Part shown: positions 18,477 through 27,120 of the stretch, piece by piece
How positions within the stretch are numbered: position 1 is the first letter of the stretch
Layout of the letters: every line of letters begins with the position of its first letter
Source of the DNA: an uncultured Shewanella sp.
GTDB taxonomy: Bacteria > Pseudomonadota > Gammaproteobacteria > Enterobacterales > Shewanellaceae
Assembly (NCBI RefSeq): GCF_947501225.1
Contig: NZ_CANMUW010000002.1
Location: 124,001 to 188,000 of the forward strand
DNA: 64,000 nucleotides
Direction of reading: 5' to 3'
The notes under the pieces: generated by a model
Seen by the model: only the letters and a program-made list of their open reading frames with translations
Told to the model about the DNA's origin: nothing
The model's database searches: none
Program-made: the position numbers and the translations under genes

Positions 18477-21101
18477 ATGGGTAACACCAGGATCAGTAAA
18501 CCTAGCATTCAATCTCCCCATTGGAGTGACAGTTTACCGGTCAAATTTTCAATTATTCAATTTATTATCGCATCACTGATCATCATCTCCAGTGTTTGGC
18601 TCCTCTTCACCATAGAGAAAAGCCACCAGCTCCAGGCTCAGGTGACCTTGAGCCAGAATCAAGGTCTGGCCATCGTCGCCAGACTTCAACAAACCACCTC
18701 AGGCATTGAGAGCCTGGCTGTCTCTATGGCTTCCCTCGGCGAGATATACCGCCATAACAGTGAGGTGTTGGAGCAATCGATTCCGGCACTACTGGACAAG
18801 AATGGCAAGTTCGATCTTATCGCCGGTGGTGGGATCTGGCCCGAACCCGGCAGCTTCGATGCGGCTAAAACCCACCATAGCCTGTTCTGGGCGAGAAACA
18901 GCGCTCTGGAACTCGAGCGGATCGATGACTACAACAGACTCAATGGTCCCGGTTATCATTCTGAGAACTGGTACAAGCCGACCCGTTTCTACCCCAGTGG
19001 CACTACCTACTGGTCAGAAACCTATGTAGATCCCTATACCGATGAGGCGATGATCACCGCATCTGTGCCTATGTGGGCGGAGTATCAGTTTACCGGTGCA
19101 TCTACGGTCGATGTCACTCTATCGGGTTTAGGCCACTTCTTTCATCAGGCGATGAATGAGAATCAGGGCTACATGTTCGCCCTGGATCATAGTAACAAGG
19201 TATTGGTTTCCCCCATAGAGGAGGGGCAAGACACAGTTTTCGATGACCGGGCACTATTTAAACCCTTCGCAAATTTCACGGCTGAAAACCCGATATATGA
19301 ACCGATAAACAAAAAGTTAATTGAGCTTGACAGTTCATTGATCGCAACATCACAAGAGAATCCGGCCTATAATCGATCTCAGCTCGCGGATCTGATGAGC
19401 ACCACCCATGTCTCACAAAGAGAGAAGCTCACGGCGCTGATAAACCTCAACGCTAAAGGAAAACCGAAATCGACCACCTTAGTTGCCTCATTTGAATTAG
19501 GTCACGACCCTATCCTGGGTGAACCCACCCTGGTCTCTGTCTTTCTTATGCCTAAGACCTTCTGGAAAATTGTGCTGGTCACCCCGCTCTCCTCCCTTAA
19601 CGACAAGGCAAATATCATCGCCGCCAGGATGGGCCTGTACCTGCTGCTCATGCAGTTAGCCGCGCTGATTTTACTGTTTATTTTGCAACATAAGCTCTTT
19701 ATCAGACCTATCTCCAGGATGGTGAATGCGCTCCAGGGCAATCAGGTAGCCAAGCTGGAGTTAGAGGCGGCAATAAGCAAAGATGAACTGGGGCAGTTAG
19801 CCCGCGCCTTTATCTCAAGAAACCAACAGCTGGAGGTGGCGTTCGCCAGTCTGGATGCGAGTAACCTGGCCTTAGAGGAGCAGCTGACCGTTCAGAGGTT
19901 AGCTCAAACAGAACTTAAATTGAGAAAGGCGCAACTCAACTCACTATTGAACTCATCCCAGAATCTCATCAGCATCAAGGATATCGACGGCTCCTACATT
20001 CTGATAAACGACAGGTTCTGTGAGATTATCGGTGTTGAGAGGTGTAATGTCATCGGAACCAGAGACAGCCAGATTTTCCCCTCTCATATTGCCGAGCTGA
20101 TTTTGAAACACGACAGGGCCGTATTAGACACGCAGAGCCCCTTGAGCTTTGAACAGCCCATCCCTTCTGTTCAGGGAGAGATCATCTATCAAGTCACAAA
20201 ATTCCCTATTAAAGATGATGACGGCAACATCACTTCCATAGGTAGCATGGCATTCGAGATCAGCTCACAGAAGTTGATCAGCCAGGAGTTACAGGAAAAA
20301 AATGTGTCACTTAATCTTGAGTTGGCTAAGTTGGCCCATCGTCTATCGGTTACCGAACAGGAGAGTCATCAGCAGCAACAACTAATAAATCGACTGGAAT
20401 TTACCATTTTGAAACTCAACAATCTGCAGCAAGTTGAGGTGAAGAATCACGAACTATTCCCGCAGCTGTTTGCCACCTTAATAAAACAACATACCCGGGA
20501 ACAGAATTCAATGCTGTCGCTGATCTGTAACTATAAAGCCGGCAGCGAACAGAGCAATATCGATGAGATAATCGATCGCTTAACTGAACACACCGATAAG
20601 TTGAGGCATTTCGAGCACCTTATCGTGAGTAAAGATATGGCAATCAAGTCTATCAACCTGTCGCACTACCTTTCTCATCTGCTGGTCGTTCTGGATGCGC
20701 AGCTCAGCGAACAGCATGTTGAGGCCTCGATAGATTGTGACAGTAAATTAACGGTTAACGGCTCTTCATGGGACCTGTTGCTGATATTTTACTCCCTGCT
20801 CAATAACTGCCTGTCTCACGCTTTCACCGGATCGGGAAAGCCGAACAGGATATCGATCAGGGCTGAGTTGGCAGATGAAGATCTGCTCATCACCGTCGAA
20901 GACAATGGCCGGGGGATCCCACAGGACAGACTTAAGCTACTTAAGGAACAGTTAGCGTCGAATGCCTACGCAGGCACCCTATCGAGCCTGAATGCGTGGC
21001 TGGCATCTGAACTCAGCGGCACGTTGAAGATTGACTCTGAGTTCAATGAGTTCACCCGGGTGAGCTGCAGATTTCCACATGAAAGAGCGGGTAATGGATA
21101 A
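18477..21101 (+). CDS. Cache-HAMP-PAS sensor histidine kinase with atypical dimerisation region
   Basis: An 874-residue membrane sensor: TM1 23-46, periplasmic dCache-like domain about 50-380 (FYPSGTTYWSETYVDPYTDE is a Cache-type motif), TM2 385-405, HAMP about 406-450, PAS about 485-600 (ISIKDIDGSYILINDRFCEI), coiled coil about 600-660, then a GHKL ATPase about 760-870 with N776 in the N-box and VEDNGRGIP. No standard His-Glu/Asp-x-x-Pro phospho-acceptor box is seen before the ATPase; QHTREQNS near 671 is the nearest candidate. The ATG at 18477 has GAGGAGA upstream; the longer frame from the TTG at 18465 overlaps that site. No response regulator is adjacent, so it is an orphan. The preceding gene is a chemoreceptor. 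Confidence 0.85.
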   Translation: MGNTRISKPSIQSPHWSDSLPVKFSIIQFIIASLIIISSVWLLFTIEKSHQLQAQVTLSQNQGLAIVARLQQTTSGIESLAVSMASLGEIYRHNSEVLEQSIPALLDKNGKFDLIAGGGIWPEPGSFDAAKTHHSLFWARNSALELERIDDYNRLNGPGYHSENWYKPTRFYPSGTTYWSETYVDPYTDEAMITASVPMWAEYQFTGASTVDVTLSGLGHFFHQAMNENQGYMFALDHSNKVLVSPIEEGQDTVFDDRALFKPFANFTAENPIYEPINKKLIELDSSLIATSQENPAYNRSQLADLMSTTHVSQREKLTALINLNAKGKPKSTTLVASFELGHDPILGEPTLVSVFLMPKTFWKIVLVTPLSSLNDKANIIAARMGLYLLLMQLAALILLFILQHKLFIRPISRMVNALQGNQVAKLELEAAISKDELGQLARAFISRNQQLEVAFASLDASNLALEEQLTVQRLAQTELKLRKAQLNSLLNSSQNLISIKDIDGSYILINDRFCEIIGVERCNVIGTRDSQIFPSHIAELILKHDRAVLDTQSPLSFEQPIPSVQGEIIYQVTKFPIKDDDGNITSIGSMAFEISSQKLISQELQEKNVSLNLELAKLAHRLSVTEQESHQQQQLINRLEFTILKLNNLQQVEVKNHELFPQLFATLIKQHTREQNSMLSLICNYKAGSEQSNIDEIIDRLTEHTDKLRHFEHLIVSKDMAIKSINLSHYLSHLLVVLDAQLSEQHVEASIDCDSKLTVNGSSWDLLLIFYSLLNNCLSHAFTGSGKPNRISIRAELADEDLLITVEDNGRGIPQDRLKLLKEQLASNAYAGTLSSLNAWLASELSGTLKIDSEFNEFTRVSCRFPHERAGNG

Positions 21102-21120
21102 CAGCCTGCATTTCGGGCAG

Positions 21121-21144
21121 TAAAAAAGGTGCCGGAGCACCTTT
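21121..21144. terminator. Bidirectional terminator between convergent genes
   Basis: AAAGGTGC-CGGA-GCACCTTT forms an 8-bp stem with a tetraloop. The preceding A-run becomes a T-run for the leftward retropepsin-like gene. Confidence 0.75.
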
Positions 21145-21172
21145 CAAACAGAGGTTTTGATATCGCTTGCTA

Positions 21173-22042
21173 TCAGAGCGAGACATCGACCATGTAATGG
21201 CCCTGTAACCAGTTTCGACCGATGAGAAATTTATAGCTCATCTTAGAGCGGTCTTTCAGGTTAACCTTAACCTTGTACTCCTGCCCGGGCTGACCCACTG
21301 TCAGCTCGACCATATAGCGTACCTCACTACCTTGAGCGTTACGGATCAAAGAGGTTTCAACGATCATGGCGGTGACGCGATGAGACTCTCCCTTCTCATT
21401 TTCTGTGGTAAAGCTCAGGCGTTTACCGATATTTTTCTCCATATCTTCTTCGCCATTTTCAACCACCAGATCTACGGCATGGAGTGAGTTCTCGACGGCG
21501 CCGGTATCGATTCGGGTATCAAAGATCAGCCCCGACTCCAATATGCTGATTGGCGCCACCGGCCCGATAACTTTTTTCTCAGAAACATCGACGACATACC
21601 TGCCCTTTAACCAGTTACGGCCGATGAGTAACTTGTAATCCATGTGACTTCTGTCTCTGAGGTTGACCCTGACCTTTCTCTCCTTGCCCTGAAAGCCGAC
21701 ATCGAGATCCACCATATAGCGCGTCTCTCTGCCCTGTGAGTTGCTTACGGTTGATGTTTTAACGATCTTCGCGGTCAGGCGCTTCTGCTCACCCTCTTCA
21801 TTTTCGGTAGTGAATGATAGATTTTTACCGATATTATCTTTCATCTTCTTTTCACTGCCGCCTTCGACCTCCAGATCGAAAGCATGAAGAGAGGTATTCA
21901 CTGCCCCGGTGTCGATTCTGGCCTCATAACTCAAGCCGGCCTGCCCGACGGACATCTGCTCCGTAGAACCTATGATGGCTTTATCGCCGGCCCAACAGGT
22001 CGTAGAAGCGAGTAACAGACAAAAGCCAATTTTTTTCAGCAT
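21173..22042 (-). CDS. Secreted tandem retropepsin-like (RimB/PF05618-type) protein
   Basis: A 289-residue exported protein: signal peptide about 1-18 (KKIGFCLLLASTTCWA), then two similar domains of about 130 residues. Each begins with a retropepsin-type Asp-Thr-Gly: RIDTGAVNTSLHAFDLEVE (D44) and RIDTGAVENSLHAVDLVVE (D179). Each then has IGK.LSFTTENE.GE, a strand block ending RYMV.L.VG, and ends KLLIGRNWLKGRYVVDVS or KFLIGRNWLQGHYMVDVS. The family was long labelled 'ATP-dependent zinc protease' and is now seen as aspartic-protease-like. Members normally have one domain and would dimerise; here two Asp sites lie on one chain. The neighbours give no pathway. Proteolytic activity is inferred; substrate unknown. 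Confidence 0.85.
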   Translation of the reverse strand: MLKKIGFCLLLASTTCWAGDKAIIGSTEQMSVGQAGLSYEARIDTGAVNTSLHAFDLEVEGGSEKKMKDNIGKNLSFTTENEEGEQKRLTAKIVKTSTVSNSQGRETRYMVDLDVGFQGKERKVRVNLRDRSHMDYKLLIGRNWLKGRYVVDVSEKKVIGPVAPISILESGLIFDTRIDTGAVENSLHAVDLVVENGEEDMEKNIGKRLSFTTENEKGESHRVTAMIVETSLIRNAQGSEVRYMVELTVGQPGQEYKVKVNLKDRSKMSYKFLIGRNWLQGHYMVDVSL

Positions 22043-22370
22043 TCTTTCTTCCTAATCCTTATTAGCAATTCTACTAAATATAGTATCACTCTCGCATTCA
22101 CAGACTTGAACTTCAGCTGAATGAACTGATATTTATAGAAATAACACTTATACCAAAAGGTACAAATTTAAACACATTACCGGACATGGTAAGACAGACG
22201 TCAATCCGGTAAACCTGAGCTCAATAGCTGAGCTTAAGAAATGTCGGCGACAGGCCGTCACTTTGCGACCAACTGCATCTGCCAGAAAAATTTAGCATGA
22301 GTCGCTGACTGCCCATCCATGACTGAGAGTCGAGACGCCAACTGTCGCAGGCTCGCACCGTTTAGTTGGT
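22043..22370. other. Intergenic region, no gene seen
   Basis: The right part (22200-22370) holds short inverted repeats such as AGCTCA-ATAGC-TGAGCT near 22220. The left part should contain the retropepsin gene promoter; TATATT on the minus strand near 22080 may be its -10. No open frame with a ribosome site was found. Confidence 0.4.
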
Positions 22371-22736
22371 CTATGACTCTTTGAGCCACTGCACGGCGAG
22401 GCCCAAATCGCTGCGCTCGAACACCCGAACCGGACAGGGGATCATATAGGCTAAGGCATGCGCCATCCCCGAAACCATCCGACTGTCGGTAATGAAGGCG
22501 ACCCGATAAAAATCGGTGAGGTGAAACAGGCCGAGTTTTGCATCATCCCAAAGTGTGCCAACAGATATCCCCTCGAAACGCTCATCAAACTCATACCAGA
22601 GCTTAATTGAAGCATGATCTTTTAGCTTCTCTTCGATAACAGGCAACAGATGCTGATCATAATCATCGGCAGTGACCACTCCCGATGCCCTGATCGCGAC
22701 GGTATCATGATCAAAACCACTTAGTAATTCAAGCAT
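22371..22736 (-). CDS. SpoIIAA-like (STAS-related) protein
   Basis: A 121-residue cytoplasmic protein of the SpoIIAA-like family (PF11964 type), distantly related to STAS anti-sigma antagonists. Recognisable segments are AIRASGVVTADDYDQHLLPV, IKLWYEFDERFEGISVGTLW and FYRVAFITDSRMVSGMAHAL, ending RVFERSDLGLAVQWLKES. The family fold binds a hydrophobic ligand in some structures, but no common function is established. There is no phosphorylatable serine in an obvious STAS position. The ribosome site (AAGGAG) precedes ATG. It is followed in the same direction by no close gene and preceded by a small membrane protein gene 32 bases away, so co-transcription with that gene is likely. Confidence 0.8.
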   Translation of the reverse strand: MLELLSGFDHDTVAIRASGVVTADDYDQHLLPVIEEKLKDHASIKLWYEFDERFEGISVGTLWDDAKLGLFHLTDFYRVAFITDSRMVSGMAHALAYMIPCPVRVFERSDLGLAVQWLKES

Positions 22737-22768
22737 CTCGCACTCCTTGCATCCGCTGACCGAGGAAA

Positions 22769-23062
22769 TTAATACACAAAATGAAATACAAATAAACTAA
22801 ACAAGGTGGCCGTACAGAAGCAGTGGCAAACATGGATACTTCTGCGTACACCCTCTCTGTAATACCTAAAGTGTCTTGAAAACTGTACCCCCAACCAAAC
22901 AAGAACAAACGGGATAAAGGGTAAGGTGATCACAAATGGGAAGAAGCCCCAGCCCAAACCGAAGGCATACTGACTGAAGAGGTGCACCAGAGCCCAAAAT
23001 ATCAGTAAGGCAAAATAAACAGCAAAGTGCTGTTGATCGAAAGAGTTACGCCAGATATTCAA
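22769..23062 (-). CDS. Small membrane protein, unknown
   Basis: A 97-residue hydrophobic protein with three likely membrane segments: about 12-34 (FAVYFALLIFWALVHLFSQY), 38-58 (GWGFFPFVITLPFIPFVLVW) and 78-97 (VCHCFCTATLFSLFVFHFVY). A basic loop HFRYYREGVRRSIH sits between the second and third. The two Cys in CHCFC lie at the start of the last helix. No named family is recognised. It starts with the ribosome-site-like TTAGGGAG upstream (23069-23076 complement) and probably shares a transcript with the SpoIIAA-like gene. Confidence 0.6.
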   Translation of the reverse strand: MNIWRNSFDQQHFAVYFALLIFWALVHLFSQYAFGLGWGFFPFVITLPFIPFVLVWLGVQFSRHFRYYREGVRRSIHVCHCFCTATLFSLFVFHFVY

Positions 23063-23241
23063 CTAAATCTCCCTAATGTGAATCTAACTCCCATCCGACT
23101 TAAGGTGCGATCTTTCAAAAATGAATCAGAACTGATCATCGGCTAAGTGAAATTGGGATAATCCAACATTAGGTGCCTTCTGCATATGACACAAGTTATC
23201 ACATGTAAAATTATGTAAGCAATTATAAAGTAAACAGAAGG

Positions 23242-23598
23242 TTACTCAGCGATAAGAATTTTCGAAATCTCCTGATCGAAGAGGTTTTTTATCAAACCAG
23301 AAAATTCAGTGATAAATATCGATTGTTTTGGCGTTGCTTTTCGATTTGCGACACTCGCCAGAATCTCTTCGAGATCATAGACGATAGCATCGATCTCCCG
23401 GATAACCTGATTACGTTGAGCAAAGGTCAGAGATGGGTTTTGTCCACACACCATAATGATCTGTGCTGAAAGCTGCTCTTCAAATAGCTCCATTACAGTA
23501 TCATCAGACACGCCTGCACCTTCTTTTCCCTCAAATAGCCCTAAGTGCTCAGTGAGGAATTGAATTAGATGCATATATCCATCTTTATCTGTAACCAT
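23242..23598 (-). CDS. DUF3802-like small cytoplasmic protein
   Basis: A 118-residue acidic, helical protein without signal or membrane segment. It begins MVTDKDGYMHLIQFLTEHLG and contains FEEQLSAQIIMVCGQNPSLT and RNQVIREIDAIVYDLEEILA. I recall a Shewanella/Vibrio family of unknown function (DUF3802) with this layout, but the match is from memory and uncertain. Nothing in the context suggests a job: a YceI-type gene lies upstream and the small membrane protein downstream, each separated by more than 130 bases. It is probably expressed alone. Confidence 0.65.
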   Translation of the reverse strand: MVTDKDGYMHLIQFLTEHLGLFEGKEGAGVSDDTVMELFEEQLSAQIIMVCGQNPSLTFAQRNQVIREIDAIVYDLEEILASVANRKATPKQSIFITEFSGLIKNLFDQEISKILIAE

Positions 23599-23728
23599 CT
23601 TCGACCCTATTCATGTACTCAGTTAGAGCATGGTAGATACCATGCTCATTATCCAGTTTAATAGACATTTTTTTCGCATTATGGAACAGTTTTCAGCTCG
23701 AGTCTCGATTTTACTTTGTACTTTGGGC

Positions 23729-24304
23729 TTAACGACTTAAATTCAAAATAAATGAGACAGGTACAGATTGACTTATCGATGAGAGTCCTGCGATCTCTCT
23801 TAATTTCTCGATACCGCTCGTAAATCCGTATTGTGCTGCATTCACAATAATGGGTTGTGTACTCGCAACCAACAGCCGATTATCACTAAGTTTAGCAACT
23901 GTGACCAAGAGTGCCTTTCGTTGCATTGTACCATGCAACTTTATATCGGCTGCGATCTCCATCACTTCAGTCTCACCGACTTCAATATTTGACAACTTAT
24001 CCATGTCTACCACCGCAACGAGCTCCAGGACCGGAAAAGCCCCAACTTCAAACAAGATATCCTTCAACCGGCTATCACGGATCTCAACGTTGGTCCAAAC
24101 GCTGGCAAGTTCAATATTGAGTGTAAATGCCCCATGCTCAGTCAATTGACCGGAAAATCTTTTAAAGTGATTTATCTCAGCAACATCCACTTTCTTTGTC
24201 GTAATAAAGCTGATGGTTGAAGCATCGTCGTCGATAGACCAGGGTGCAGCCGAAGCCATACACCCAAATGTTAAAAGTAATATCCCTATAATCGATGTTT
24301 TCAT
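23729..24304 (-). CDS. Periplasmic YceI-family protein
   Basis: A 191-residue exported protein: signal peptide about 1-19 (MKTSIIGILLLTFGCMASAA) and then a lipocalin-like YceI domain. Family features are APWSIDDDASTISFITTKKV, where the first strand begins, FTLNIELASVWTNVEIRDSR, DIKLHGTMQRKALLV and VNAAQYGFTSGIEKLRE. YceI proteins bind polyprenoid or fatty-acid-like ligands in the periplasm. Some are induced by base or stress, but the biological role is poorly defined. The length is normal. The gene is monocistronic, about 170 bases downstream of pdxH. Confidence 0.88.
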   Translation of the reverse strand: MKTSIIGILLLTFGCMASAAPWSIDDDASTISFITTKKVDVAEINHFKRFSGQLTEHGAFTLNIELASVWTNVEIRDSRLKDILFEVGAFPVLELVAVVDMDKLSNIEVGETEVMEIAADIKLHGTMQRKALLVTVAKLSDNRLLVASTQPIIVNAAQYGFTSGIEKLREIAGLSSISQSVPVSFILNLSR

Positions 24305-24477
24305 ATTCTCCCCTCTTTGGTGCCTGTAATTGATTATGAAGTCACGCGGACAAAATTTGCACAGTTACAAGTATAAGAATGAAAATGAGAATTTGTAAAT
24401 GTATGCCATCGAAGAGAGGTGAGGAAAGGTTGAGGGATAGATTGACTATCCCTCATAATGAGACAAATGCTAAGCCT

Positions 24478-25119
24478 CTATGGAGCCAGTCTTGTGACAT
24501 CCCACTGTGAGTTATCCTTAGAGTAGAGGAAACGGTCATGCAGACGATGTTCCCCCCCCTGCCAGAACTCGATGCTCGATGGTTTTACAAGATAGCCACC
24601 CCAAAACTTAGGCAGCGGTACCTCTCCCTGACTGAACTTTGCTTTCATCTCAGCAAACTTAGTTTCAAGTGCCTGCCTTGCAGAAATTTTACTGGACTGT
24701 TTAGACACCCAGGCTGCAATCTGACTCTCTTTGGGTCTGGTAATAAAGTACTTCATCACCTCAGCTGTCGATAGCGGCTCGGCTTCCCCCGTGATAGCAA
24801 CCTGACGCTCAAGCGAGTGCCATGGAAACAGCAAACTTACTTTGGAATTGACCTCAATATGCTGAGACTTTCTGCTCTCAAGGTTGGTGAAAAAGACAAA
24901 GCCATCCTTGCCGAAACGTTTCAATAAGACGATTCTCTGAAAGGGTTGACCATCTTCATCTACCGTTGCTACCGACATGGCCGTCGGATCGCTGAGCAGC
25001 TCTGAGTCGCGAGCTTCTTCCATCCATTTAGAAAAAAGCTCCAGAGGATCGACGGGAAGGTCCTCTTTATGAAGCCCTCCCAACGTATACTCGCGTCTGA
25101 TATCACTCAGCTTTGACAT
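24478..25119 (-). CDS. pdxH: Pyridoxine/pyridoxamine 5'-phosphate oxidase
   Basis: An FMN-dependent cytoplasmic enzyme that converts pyridoxine- or pyridoxamine-5'-phosphate to pyridoxal phosphate, the last step of B6 synthesis and salvage. At 213 residues it is standard length. It has [20 protein letters not shown] and [20 protein letters not shown] for FMN binding, and the C-terminal signature [20 protein letters not shown] containing substrate-contacting Arg and His. It lies just after the polyamine genes on the same strand. SpeA depends on PLP, so the neighbourhood is metabolically sensible, but a shared transcript is not shown. Confidence 0.97.
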   Translation of the reverse strand: MSKLSDIRREYTLGGLHKEDLPVDPLELFSKWMEEARDSELLSDPTAMSVATVDEDGQPFQRIVLLKRFGKDGFVFFTNLESRKSQHIEVNSKVSLLFPWHSLERQVAITGEAEPLSTAEVMKYFITRPKESQIAAWVSKQSSKISARQALETKFAEMKAKFSQGEVPLPKFWGGYLVKPSSIEFWQGGEHRLHDRFLYSKDNSQWDVTRLAP

Positions 25120-25183
25120 TTCTGTTTGTTCCTACTCTTGATTAGATAAAAGATGAGTGATGACTGCTCACCTTTAGTGATAT

Positions 25184-26104
25184 TTATTTATTCGCGTCAC
25201 ACCATACATGCAGTAGTTCAAGACCCAAGGTTGCACCGGCGAGCGCCGTGATCTCTGCGCTATCATAGGCTGGTGCAACTTCAACCACATCCATACCGAT
25301 AACATTCATACCACTGAGCCCACGGATGATCTTCATCGCCTTATCACTGGTGAGTCCGCCACAGACCGGGGTTCCGGTTCCCGGCGCATAGGCGGGATCC
25401 AGGCAGTCGATGTCAAAGGTCACGTAGAGTGGCATATCACCTACCCTTTGCTTGATCTGAGTCACGATCTCATCTGCGCTCATATCGTTGGCAGCACCGG
25501 CATCGATAACCTTAAACTTATGGTCATCATGATTGTATTCGGTTCGAATACCGATTTGTAGTGAATTTTCCGGTGCGATCAGCCCTTCATTTGGCGCATG
25601 GTAGAACATGGTGCCATGATCGTACTTGCTTCCCTGGCTATAGGTATCGGTATGCGCATCGAAATGAAGCAGGGCCATCTTGCCATGTTTCTTATGGTGC
25701 GCCCTGAGCAGGGGTAAGGTGACAAAGTGATCACCACCAAAACTTAACAGGGCTTTGCCCGAATCAAGGATAGCCGTTGCGAAGTCTTCGACACGCTGGG
25801 TAAAGTCGGCCGCATCACCACAGTCATAAACCAGATCCCCGGCATCGACAACCTTAAGACGTTCACTCAGCTTAAAATCCCATGGCCAGCGCGTTTCTTC
25901 CCATGCAAGATTAACCGACGCCTGACGAATGGCGCCAGGTCCCATCCGCCCACCAGATCGCCCCGTCGTTGCCATATCGAAGGGCAGACCCAGAATAACA
26001 ACATCGGCATCACTCTGAACCGGGTTAAAATCTAAAGGCTGTCTTAGATAACCAAATGCATTGGAATAGAGAGAGTAATCGGGTTTATCTGCAATTGTGG
26101 TCAT
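25184..26104 (-). CDS. speB: Agmatinase
   Basis: A binuclear manganese ureohydrolase that splits agmatine into putrescine and urea. The 306-residue protein has all metal-ligand motifs of the arginase/agmatinase family: [13 protein letters not shown] (His), [11 protein letters not shown] (Asp-x-His-x-Asp) and [19 protein letters not shown] (Asp-x-Asp). The agmatinase-like [13 protein letters not shown] segment is near the N-terminus. It is 31 bases downstream of the AdoMet decarboxylase gene and follows speA, making a three-gene polyamine block. It acts directly after SpeA. Assignment as agmatinase rather than another ureohydrolase rests on the speA context as well as on similarity. Confidence 0.95.
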   Translation of the reverse strand: MTTIADKPDYSLYSNAFGYLRQPLDFNPVQSDADVVILGLPFDMATTGRSGGRMGPGAIRQASVNLAWEETRWPWDFKLSERLKVVDAGDLVYDCGDAADFTQRVEDFATAILDSGKALLSFGGDHFVTLPLLRAHHKKHGKMALLHFDAHTDTYSQGSKYDHGTMFYHAPNEGLIAPENSLQIGIRTEYNHDDHKFKVIDAGAANDMSADEIVTQIKQRVGDMPLYVTFDIDCLDPAYAPGTGTPVCGGLTSDKAMKIIRGLSGMNVIGMDVVEVAPAYDSAEITALAGATLGLELLHVWCDANK

Positions 26105-26135
26105 AAAAGCTCCATAATATTAATAGGAATCATAG

Positions 26136-27065
26136 TTACAAGGATTCAGGGATCAGCACTTCATTACTCTGCTGATGAAATTGATTGAAGTGAACCGTCT
26201 CACCGGGAGCCAGCGTCAGGGAGCAGCTTGCTACCGCTATGCAAGCGGGAAAACCATCGGTGGTAAGCTTGGTATTGAAACCAATCACATCCCAGCTTCT
26301 TGGGTTCAACATATTTAACATTTCGGAGAATATATTGAACGACCCGGATTTAAAGTGCAAGTTAGTTTCGACACTCACATAGGAGCCCTTCTCCTGAGGC
26401 GTGATATGTATCGTCATATATCTATCCTTGCACAGACCATTGATGGAGTAGCCGAATGGTTCGAAGAGGTGATCATCAAATGTAAAATCGGGAAACAGAG
26501 TATCCAGTCTGAGCATATCTCTTATGCCGTTGCTGGTCTGATTATCGCTTCTCAGATACTCTGCTACATCACCTTTAATATGGTACATCAACAGTTCGCA
26601 ACTGCTCTGTGGCGGGCAGACTTGTTCCCCCCTGTCCGCACAAAAGATGTAATGATGGTGTGTATCTAAGTGACCCACCCTATAGGCTTGCCCGGCAATT
26701 TTTTCTCTCAGTCTCGACAGATCACACTCGAAACTGCTCGCTTGCAGATGAGAGAGAGATTCACTCTTTCGCTGGTAGCTGGCAGAGACTATCGACTCCT
26801 CTCCCAGCTTATCGACAAACAGAAGTACCGCATCGGCAAGCGTTGTGGTGCCACAGGTTAACATCAGAAATTTATGGTCCCAGACGAACAGGCTGGACTC
26901 GCTCAGGATATAGGCATCACAGGAAGTATTGCTCAGCTTAGAAAGTATTTCGGCATTGGCGCTTGCGACCACCTGCGCCCAGAATGCGTCGCCTAACCGA
27001 CGTAGCGAGGGGTTCGCAGAGGATACGACCACTTCAATTTTCTTTTCTGAACCTTCAAAAAACAT
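26136..27065 (-). CDS. S-adenosylmethionine decarboxylase, eukaryotic-type (pyruvoyl)
   Basis: A 309-residue protein that resembles the animal/plant AdoMet decarboxylase fold (PF01536 type) rather than bacterial SpeD. Matches are FFEGSEKKIEVVV (E4, E7), YILSESSLFVW where autocleavage before S57 would generate the pyruvoyl group, MLTCGTTTL (C71), EPFGYSINGL (S207), and MTIHITPQ (H220) with SYVSVETNL. It would provide decarboxylated AdoMet as aminopropyl donor for spermidine-type polyamines. The residue after HITP, usually Glu in eukaryotic enzymes, is Gln (Q224) here with Glu next. The gene sits between speA and speB. No aminopropyltransferase is seen in the window. Enzymatic activity is likely but not certain. 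Confidence 0.88.
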   Translation of the reverse strand: MFFEGSEKKIEVVVSSANPSLRRLGDAFWAQVVASANAEILSKLSNTSCDAYILSESSLFVWDHKFLMLTCGTTTLADAVLLFVDKLGEESIVSASYQRKSESLSHLQASSFECDLSRLREKIAGQAYRVGHLDTHHHYIFCADRGEQVCPPQSSCELLMYHIKGDVAEYLRSDNQTSNGIRDMLRLDTLFPDFTFDDHLFEPFGYSINGLCKDRYMTIHITPQEKGSYVSVETNLHFKSGSFNIFSEMLNMLNPRSWDVIGFNTKLTTDGFPACIAVASCSLTLAPGETVHFNQFHQQSNEVLIPESL

Positions 27066-27120
27066 ACTATTGAGTTACCCGGTTGCAGGCTCATCACAAG
27101 CCTGCTCTATTATCATTATC

